DNA from: Caryophanales bacterium UBA1424
GTDB lineage: Bacteria > Bacillota_I > Bacilli_A > RFN20 > CAG-826
Length of the DNA stretch: 11,682 nucleotides
NCBI GenBank assembly: GCA_002329705.1
Contig: DCUC01000038.1
Span: 6,413-18,094 of the forward strand
Direction: 5' to 3'
The first letter of the stretch is position 1. Each line of letters opens with the position of its first letter. Position numbers and translations under genes: made by a program. Below the pieces are notes generated by a model. It saw nothing but the letters and a program-made list of their open reading frames with translations, did not search any database and was not told the DNA's origin. Of this stretch, positions 7,256-11,682 are shown piece by piece.

Positions 7256-9385
7256 TTATACCTTTCGATAAAGAAGCAGCAACGAGTTGATTATCATCAA
7301 AACAGTTAATCCGGTGTCGGCGAGCATCGCGATTGTCATCTGCATTTCACCCAGCACTCCGACGATGATCAAAACCATGATGGAAAACTTGACCAGCAGC
7401 GAAAAGACGATATTAAAAATAGCGACCGACCTCGTCATTTTTGAGATGCGGATGGCATCGACGACCTTCATCGGATTGTCATTGACGATGATGACTTCGG
7501 CGTTTTGGACGGCGATATCGCTACCGATGCCGGACATGGCAAAGCCGACATCGCTTCGTATGATCGAAGGGGCATCGTTGACGCCGTCGCCGACAAAGCC
7601 GACTCCTTTTTTATTTTTAGCGAGATAAGATTCGAGAATGGTGAGCTTATCTTCAGGAGTCAGAGAACCATAATGTTCGTCGATATTGAGTTCTCCCGCT
7701 ATCAAGGCGGCATTGTCTTTTTTGTCACCGGAGAGAAGTATCGTTTTGATACCCATTTTCTTAAGGTTAGCCACCATCGATTTTGAATCGACTTTCGCCG
7801 TGTCGTTGAGGACCACAAAACCGGCATAGTTGCCATCGACCGCGAGGTAGATGATCGTGCCGATTTCATCGACGCCCGGAACTTCGATTCCGGCTTCTTT
7901 TAGAAAGGCGGGTTTGCCCGCTAAAAGCCGGTGGTTTTGATAAGTGGTTTCTACGCCAAAACCAGGCAATTCGCGGTAATTTTGCTGCAACTTGTGGGTT
8001 TTTTGGCGCTTATGAGTATGCAAGATGGCTTTGGCAATCGGATGATTTGACTGACTTTCCACCGCCACTAAATAATCCCAGAATTCGGCTTCGGAAAGAC
8101 CGACCGGAACCGCCTTTTTAACTTCAAAATAGCCATAGGTTAATGTTCCGGTTTTATCGGTCAGTATGAATCCTAATTTACTCAGTTCGTCAAGGTAGTT
8201 GGAACCTTTGATTATAATGCCCTTTTTGCTGGCCAGGCCGATGCCGGAAAAGAAGGCAAGGGGGACAGAGATGACGATGGCACACGGGCATGAAACGACC
8301 AAAACGGAAAGGGCATTATAAATCCAATCCGTATAACTTTGGCTTGGAAAAGCAAGAGGCACGAGAGCGACCAGGACCGCCAGAATCATGACGACCGGGG
8401 TATAAAAGCGCGCGAATTTAGTAATAAATTTCTCAGCATTGGATTTTCGTTCACCGCTGCTGGTGACGAGGTCGAGTATCTTGGCGATGGCGCTGTCTTC
8501 ATATTGCCGTTCGACTCGAAGGGTCAGCGATCCAGTTTTGAGAATGCTTCCGCTCAACACTTTTTCGCCTTCGCCGATATTGACCGGGATAAACTCGCCG
8601 GTGAGGCTTGAAGTGTCAAGCGTTCCTTCACCAGCGATAACCAGTCCGTCGACGGGAATAATTTCTCCGACTTTAATGACAATTTTATCGTTAACTTTTA
8701 GCTCATTGGGATGGACAACCTTTATATCATCTTCTAAAAGGAGATTAGCGGTATCGCCGCGAAGATCGACGGCGTTTGTAATCGCCTGCCGCGATTTCAA
8801 GATGGCGATTTCTTCGAAAATCTGTCCGATTTGATAAAAACCGATAATCATAATGCCTTCGATGTATTCGCCGTGAGACCCTAAGATGGGAAGACCCATT
8901 AAAAAAGCACCGACTGCCGAAATCGTCAGCAGGAGATTCTCATCAAGCGGATTGCGAAGCCGGATGATCTTGGCAATTGATTTCCAGGTGATGTCATAGA
9001 TGATGACGCCTAAGGAGAGCGAATAGATGACAACTTGAAGCCAATGCAGTTCGTGAGGGACGAGAAATGTGGCGACGAGCAATAATAGTGTTGATATCGC
9101 AAGGCGAATGATAATCGATATGATCTTCTTGCTCATCACTTTCTTCTTTTCACCACCGGCTTTTTCCGGATAGGAAATCGTGAGATTATCATCATTGACT
9201 TCTTTGATTTTATCCGTCAACTCGCGGAGATTGTATGCTTCTTCTTTATAAGTCACATAAAGGCGGGCGCTAGCAAAATCAAGGCTCGCATGAGCGATTG
9301 TTTCATCCTTGTTTAAATGGCGTTCGATTTTGGCGGCGCAGTTTCCGCAGTCGAGACCCTCGACGGTATATATAATTTTTTTCAT
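7256..9385 (-). CDS. P1B-type heavy-metal ATPase, CadA/ZntA (Zn/Cd/Pb) family
   Basis: Membrane pump of 709 residues predicted to export Zn(II), Cd(II) or Pb(II) using ATP. One N-terminal HMA domain (about residues 3–68) carries Cys13 and Cys16 in GLDCGNCA. Hydrophobic segments follow near 88–108 and 114–131, two more near 150–190, the actuator motif TGE at 262–264, the metal-binding CPC at 366–368 in TM6, DKTGT with phospho-Asp410, the SNHP motif at 446–449, and GDGVNDAP at 599–606. Lys666 in TM7 and Asp690 in LADTG of TM8 are the P1B-2 (Zn/Cd/Pb) signature; copper pumps have other residues there. The ATG at 9383–9385 follows TGAGG. Terminators flank the unit on both sides, and no metal-sensing regulator gene adjoins it. 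Its place between nusG and rplK is unusual. CadA and ZntA cannot be told apart from sequence alone. Confidence 0.95.
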   Translation of the reverse strand: MKKIIYTVEGLDCGNCAAKIERHLNKDETIAHASLDFASARLYVTYKEEAYNLRELTDKIKEVNDDNLTISYPEKAGGEKKKVMSKKIISIIIRLAISTLLLLVATFLVPHELHWLQVVIYSLSLGVIIYDITWKSIAKIIRLRNPLDENLLLTISAVGAFLMGLPILGSHGEYIEGIMIIGFYQIGQIFEEIAILKSRQAITNAVDLRGDTANLLLEDDIKVVHPNELKVNDKIVIKVGEIIPVDGLVIAGEGTLDTSSLTGEFIPVNIGEGEKVLSGSILKTGSLTLRVERQYEDSAIAKILDLVTSSGERKSNAEKFITKFARFYTPVVMILAVLVALVPLAFPSQSYTDWIYNALSVLVVSCPCAIVISVPLAFFSGIGLASKKGIIIKGSNYLDELSKLGFILTDKTGTLTYGYFEVKKAVPVGLSEAEFWDYLVAVESQSNHPIAKAILHTHKRQKTHKLQQNYRELPGFGVETTYQNHRLLAGKPAFLKEAGIEVPGVDEIGTIIYLAVDGNYAGFVVLNDTAKVDSKSMVANLKKMGIKTILLSGDKKDNAALIAGELNIDEHYGSLTPEDKLTILESYLAKNKKGVGFVGDGVNDAPSIIRSDVGFAMSGIGSDIAVQNAEVIIVNDNPMKVVDAIRISKMTRSVAIFNIVFSLLVKFSIMVLIIVGVLGEMQMTIAMLADTGLTVLMIINSLLLLYRKV

Positions 9386-9401
9386 AACGATACCTCATAA
9401 A

Positions 9402-9416
9402 CGTGCTAAAAGCACG
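9402..9416 (-). promoter_or_regulatory. Inverted repeat upstream of the metal ATPase
   Basis: CGTGCT and AGCACG flank three bases (TTT on the minus strand), ending 16 bases before the ATPase ATG and just ahead of its ribosome binding site. It could be an operator for a metal sensor encoded elsewhere or a leader hairpin. It does not resemble the long AT-rich ArsR/SmtB 12-2-12 operator that I know. Confidence 0.35.
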
Positions 9417-9457
9417 CAACATAAAGTTATTACAAATGGTTGCTACAGACAAGCGAT

Positions 9458-9466
9458 ATGATAACA
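9458..9466 (-). promoter_or_regulatory. Possible extended -10 promoter of the metal ATPase
   Basis: TGT-TATCAT on the minus strand matches an extended -10 (TGN plus five of six of TATAAT) but has no good -35 at 17 bases. It overlaps the end of the nusG terminator T-run. It is the best candidate in the 103-base gap, and it is weak. Confidence 0.3.
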
Positions 9467-9485
9467 AAAAGCCCCCGAAGGGACT
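9466..9485 (-). terminator. Rho-independent terminator after nusG
   Basis: A compact hairpin (AGTCCC/GGGGCT with a TTCG loop, arms 9480–9485 and 9470–9475) starts four bases after the nusG stop and runs into TTTTT (9466–9470, partly shared with the stem). It closes the rpmG–secE–nusG unit before the ATPase gene. Confidence 0.85.
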
Positions 9486-9488
9486 TTC

Positions 9489-10043
9489 TTAGATTCTTTC
9501 GATTTCGCTGAATTCGACATCGACGGGTGTCGGCCGTCCGAAGAAGACGGTTTCGACGCGGCAGGCTCCGGTCTCTTTATCAATCGACAGGATACGACCT
9601 TCGGTGCCCTCAAGAGGACCGTGAATAACTTTGACGAGATCGCCAACATTGTAGCGGTCATACATCGATTCATCGATGATGCCCATCCTCTTTAAGACGG
9701 GTTCAATTTCTTCGCGGGTGACGGGCGTTGGTTTTTGTCCGCCTCCGGAAGAGCCGGCGATACCGGTGACTCCGGGGGTATTACGAACCATAAACCATGA
9801 TTCGTCAGTCATTACCATCTCGACGAAAATGTAGCCGGGATATAAATTTTTCATTTTTGTTTTGCCGGTTGGCAGTCCGTCTTTTAAGACGTTGACTTCC
9901 TGCTCGGCGACGAGCACTTTAAAGATATAGTCGCTGAGATTCATGCGGGTTATTCTCGTCTTGATGTTCTCGGCAACTTTGTTTTCGTGACCGGAATATG
10001 CCGTCACGATGTACCACTGCTTCTTGCCTAATTCTGGTCCCAT
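9489..10043 (-). CDS. nusG: Transcription termination/antitermination protein NusG
   Basis: NusG, 184 residues, binds the beta' clamp of RNA polymerase and modulates pausing, Rho action and coupling to ribosomes. The NGN domain occupies roughly the first two thirds (QWYIVTAYSGHENKVAENIK, then LYPGYIFVEMVMTDESWFMV and RNTPGVTGI). The KOW domain is near the end (GDLVKVIHGPLEGTEGRILS). Two ATGs are possible. I chose 10041–10043 because GGAG lies nine bases upstream and it begins two bases after the secE stop. The alternative at 10056–10058 overlaps secE by 13 bases and lacks a site of its own. Length fits the family (about 177–190). Last gene of rpmG–secE–nusG. Confidence 0.97.
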   Translation of the reverse strand: MGPELGKKQWYIVTAYSGHENKVAENIKTRITRMNLSDYIFKVLVAEQEVNVLKDGLPTGKTKMKNLYPGYIFVEMVMTDESWFMVRNTPGVTGIAGSSGGGQKPTPVTREEIEPVLKRMGIIDESMYDRYNVGDLVKVIHGPLEGTEGRILSIDKETGACRVETVFFGRPTPVDVEFSEIERI

Positions 10044-10045
10044 AA

Positions 10046-10246
10046 TTATTTGCTCCATTCTGCGAAAGCTTCTTTTAAGGTTTGGAGAAGCGAACCGGCC
10101 GCCCAGTCTTCAAGGCTCAGAAAAATAGCGGCAAAGGCAGCGATTGCCACGACGACAATAATTGTCGGAAGCAGCTCCTCTCGCTTTGGCCAGCGTACGC
10201 GCTTTCCTTCTTTTATAACTTCGGCAGTATACTTTTTAACTCCCAT
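10046..10246 (-). CDS. secE: Preprotein translocase subunit SecE
   Basis: Small essential membrane subunit (66 residues) that clamps SecY in the SecYEG channel. The amphipathic N-terminal helix carries the conserved core EGKRVRWPKREEL (residues 13–25). A single transmembrane helix follows (about 27–45), then a short C-terminal tail; this is the one-helix form usual in Bacillota. The ATG at 10244–10246 has GGAGG seven bases upstream. That site (TAGGAGG) includes the TAG stop of rpmG, so translation of the two genes is likely coupled. A TTG two codons upstream lies too close to the ribosome binding site to be the start. Confidence 0.96.
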   Translation of the reverse strand: MGVKKYTAEVIKEGKRVRWPKREELLPTIIVVVAIAAFAAIFLSLEDWAAGSLLQTLKEAFAEWSK

Positions 10247-10257
10247 GAACAAGCCTC

Positions 10258-10410
10258 CTATTTACTTTCTTTGTGCAAGGTGTACGCATTGCAGTGCGGA
10301 CAGTATTTTTTTAACTCGACACGACCCGTCGCGGCATCTTTCCGCTTCGTCGTCGTGTAGTTGCGGTTTAAGCAAATCGGACAGATTAAAATAATTTTTT
10401 GACGCATCAT
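10258..10410 (-). CDS. rpmG: 50S ribosomal protein L33 (zinc-binding form)
   Basis: Fifty-residue L33 of the large subunit. Two CxxC pairs (CPIC at residues 10–13, CPHC at 37–40) form the zinc ribbon, around the family blocks [11 protein letters not shown] and GRVELKKYC. It keeps all four cysteines, so it is the zinc-dependent form; many Bacillota also have a cysteine-less paralogue for zinc starvation, not seen here. The start is one of two adjacent ATGs (10408–10410 or 10405–10407); AGGA sits eight bases before the first. First gene of the rpmG–secE–nusG unit, directly behind a strong promoter. Confidence 0.95.
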   Translation of the reverse strand: MMRQKIILICPICLNRNYTTTKRKDAATGRVELKKYCPHCNAYTLHKESK

Positions 10411-10442
10411 TTTGATTATCCTACCTTACATCTTGCCTACAA

Positions 10443-10471
10443 AATATAGCATTCAGCAAAAGGTCTGTCAA
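10443..10471 (-). promoter_or_regulatory. Strong sigma-A promoter of rpmG–secE–nusG
   Basis: A perfect -35 TTGACA (10466–10471), 17-base spacer and -10 TATATT (10443–10448, five of six) lie between the sigma gene and rpmG. Predicted start near 10436 leaves a leader of about 26 bases. Confidence 0.8.
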
Positions 10472-10482
10472 TGATTGAATGC
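10449..10482. repeat. 7-base inverted repeat around the -35 of the rpmG promoter
   Basis: GCATTCA at 10449–10455 and its reverse complement TGAATGC at 10476–10482 are perfect arms 20 bases apart. One arm abuts the -10, the other lies just upstream of the -35, so a protein bound to both would cover the -35. As RNA it could fold only in read-through transcripts from the sigma gene. Confidence 0.45.
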
Positions 10483-10490
10483 GGACGCGC

Positions 10491-11114
10491 TTACATGAGG
10501 CATTTTTTTAGCTGATCAGCGAGTTCACCGTCGTTAAAGCCGCTGAGTCGCCGACGTATCGAAGCAGGCTTCAAATTCGTCAGTGAGGCGATTTCCGAGA
10601 TCGAATAACCGGCAACTTTTAAAATGATGATGCGCTTGATGGTTTCCTCACGGCTATTCTTTGGTTCGCCATTAATTAAATCGTAGGCTGAGGTGACTTT
10701 GACATAACTTCTGGCATCGATTTTCTGTGAGGAATCAGCGAGGACATCATGAAAGGTGAGAGTGGTATCAGGACCGACTTCAGAGTCTAAACTAAAGCAG
10801 TTATTACGCGGAATATTGGGGTTTGATACCAAGCGAAAGAATCCGGCCAAATCGCGATTAAGAACTTTTAGAAAGTAAGTTTGAAAAGTGATTTTTTCGA
10901 AGACAAATCGCAAAATAGCTTTATGAAAAGACTCGAGATAAACGGCGTAAAGATCATTCATTTCAACTCCAAACGGTTTGCACTGATTAGCGTATTTTTT
11001 TAAGAGTGGCAAAACATCATGATGCTTGCGCTTAAGCAAGATATCGTAAGCTTCTTTTGAATTTTGGCGATAGCATAAAATCAGTTGCTCATCGCTGACT
11101 TGTGAATGACTCAT
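10491..11114 (-). CDS. sigH: Divergent SigH-like sigma-70 family factor
   Basis: A 207-residue sigma factor in the sigH position of Bacillota (between rlmB and rpmG). The N-terminal DEQLILCYRQNSKEAYDILL resembles the sigma-H region 1.2/2.1 opening. Region 2 continues through ITFQTYFLKVLNRDLAGFFR (75–94). The linker IPRNNCFSLD followed by TFHDVLAD matches the sigma-H pattern IPLNSYVSLD...LLDV. The C-terminal helix-turn-helix (about 155–192, ILKVAGYSISEIASLTNLKP) is region 4. Region 2.2, usually acidic DIVQEG for core binding, reads DLYAVYLESF (54–63) and is diverged. In Bacillus SigH drives early sporulation and competence; the target set here is unknown. The ATG at 11112–11114 follows GAGGAGG. 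The gene yacP, present before sigH in Bacillus, is absent. It lies 20 bases after rlmB. Confidence 0.75.
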   Translation of the reverse strand: MSHSQVSDEQLILCYRQNSKEAYDILLKRKHHDVLPLLKKYANQCKPFGVEMNDLYAVYLESFHKAILRFVFEKITFQTYFLKVLNRDLAGFFRLVSNPNIPRNNCFSLDSEVGPDTTLTFHDVLADSSQKIDARSYVKVTSAYDLINGEPKNSREETIKRIIILKVAGYSISEIASLTNLKPASIRRRLSGFNDGELADQLKKCLM

Positions 11115-11134
11115 TAATCCTCCTCGGGAGATAT

Positions 11135-11682
11135 TTATCGCTTTGCGATAATACTAGCGATTAGAATGCCGGCGGCGACCGAAACATTGAGCGAATTGAC
11201 GTGACCAAACATGGGAATTTTGACGATGTAATCGCTGCGCTTAAGCAAGAGTTCGCTGACCCCTTCGCCTTCGCTTCCCAGAATGAGGGCGAGCGGTCTC
11301 TGGGCATCGATTTGATGATAGTCCATCTGGGCGCTACCATCGCTTGAGACAATCCAGAAACCTTCATCTTTGAGTTTTGAAAGCACATTGCTGAGATTGC
11401 TGGCTTCGTGAACCTTAACGTGGTCAATCGCCCCTGTTGAAACTTTGGCGACCGTCGCGTTTAGCGGCACTTGTCCGCGTTTCTTGATGATGACACCGTC
11501 GACTCCAAAAGCATCGCATGTCCGCAAGATGGCTCCGAGATTGTGGGGATCTTTTAGCGAATCCAAGATGACAATCAATGGGAATCTCTTGCTCTTGGCG
11601 GCGGTCAAAATCTCATCGAGCGAGTGATAGCGGAAATCAAGGACCGAGGCGATGATGCCTTGATGGACGCCGTGATTGGCGA
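11135..11682 (-). CDS. rlmB: 23S rRNA 2'-O-methyltransferase RlmB, TrmH/SpoU family (5' end outside the window)
   Basis: C-terminal 181 residues of a SPOUT-class RNA 2'-O-methyltransferase that in E. coli methylates G2251 in the P-loop of 23S rRNA. The three family motifs are intact: NHGVHQGI at the domain entry, LDSLKDPHNLGAILRTCDAF (motif 1), and LILGSEGEGVSELL followed by IPMFGHVNSLNVSVAAGILI, which form the trefoil-knot AdoMet site. The open frame runs past 11682; an apparent TTG start near 11608 is an internal leucine. About 65 residues of the L30e-like RNA-binding domain should lie upstream. It is followed after 20 bases by the sigma gene, so the two are co-transcribed. RlmB versus another TrmH-family member rests mainly on the motifs and on synteny. 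Confidence 0.9.
   Translation of the reverse strand, partial: ANHGVHQGIIASVLDFRYHSLDEILTAAKSKRFPLIVILDSLKDPHNLGAILRTCDAFGVDGVIIKKRGQVPLNATVAKVSTGAIDHVKVHEASNLSNVLSKLKDEGFWIVSSDGSAQMDYHQIDAQRPLALILGSEGEGVSELLLKRSDYIVKIPMFGHVNSLNVSVAAGILIASIIAKR

Noticed and set aside
7256..9385. Copper-transporting (CopA-type) assignment for the ATPase
   Set aside because: CPC occurs in both groups, but Lys666 in TM7 and Asp690 in TM8 with a single GLDCxxC HMA domain fit the Zn/Cd/Pb group, not the Cu group.
7100..9500. Mobile-element origin of the ATPase cassette
   Set aside because: No transposase, target-site duplication or terminal inverted repeats were seen at either edge; the palindromes found are explained as terminators or local elements.

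Overview
The window is a ribosomal-protein and RNA-polymerase locus read entirely from the minus strand. In transcription order (high to low coordinate) it holds rlmB (5' end cut off), a SigH-like sigma factor, rpmG, secE, nusG, a heavy-metal P-type ATPase, rplK, rplA, rplJ, rplL, rpoB and the first third of rpoC (3' end cut off). The order rlmB–sigH–rpmG–secE–nusG–rplK–rplA–rplJ–rplL–rpoB–rpoC is the classic Bacillota arrangement. Strong AGGAGG-type ribosome binding sites and moderate G+C agree with that. RpoB carries Asn where rifampicin-sensitive bacteria have His in the rifampicin pocket. This is the residue known from Mollicutes, and none of the eleven visible genes ends in TGA. I infer a Bacilli or Mycoplasmatota-related lineage that is not strongly AT-rich, possibly an uncultured gut-type group, but I cannot name a genus.

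Right part (about 9450–11682): rlmB and the sigma gene lie 20 bases apart in one unit. A near-consensus promoter (TTGACA, 17 bases, TATATT) then starts rpmG–secE–nusG, tightly packed and closed by a terminator with a UUCG-type loop. These genes supply L33, the SecE translocase subunit and the NusG elongation factor. Middle part (7180–9450): a CadA/ZntA-type metal ATPase sits between nusG and rplK, where most relatives have nothing. A terminator lies on each side, so it looks like an independent transcription unit.

Left part (1–7160): rplK–rplA has its own candidate promoter and a folded leader. rplJ–rplL follows behind an L10-type autoregulatory leader. rpoB–rpoC follows a 304-base gap rich in RNA hairpins, as expected where stalk-protein and polymerase output are uncoupled. 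L11, L10 and L7/L12 together build the ribosomal GTPase-associated stalk.

The most notable sequence-level oddities are an in-frame four-residue loss in the proline loop of L11 (the thiostrepton/micrococcin site), changes at two usually basic residues of the L7/L12 factor-binding surface, the natural RpoB Asn481, the inserted metal ATPase, and several uncharacterised RNA or palindromic elements. No mobile element, CRISPR array, tRNA or rRNA gene was seen. I found no wholly new multi-gene system.
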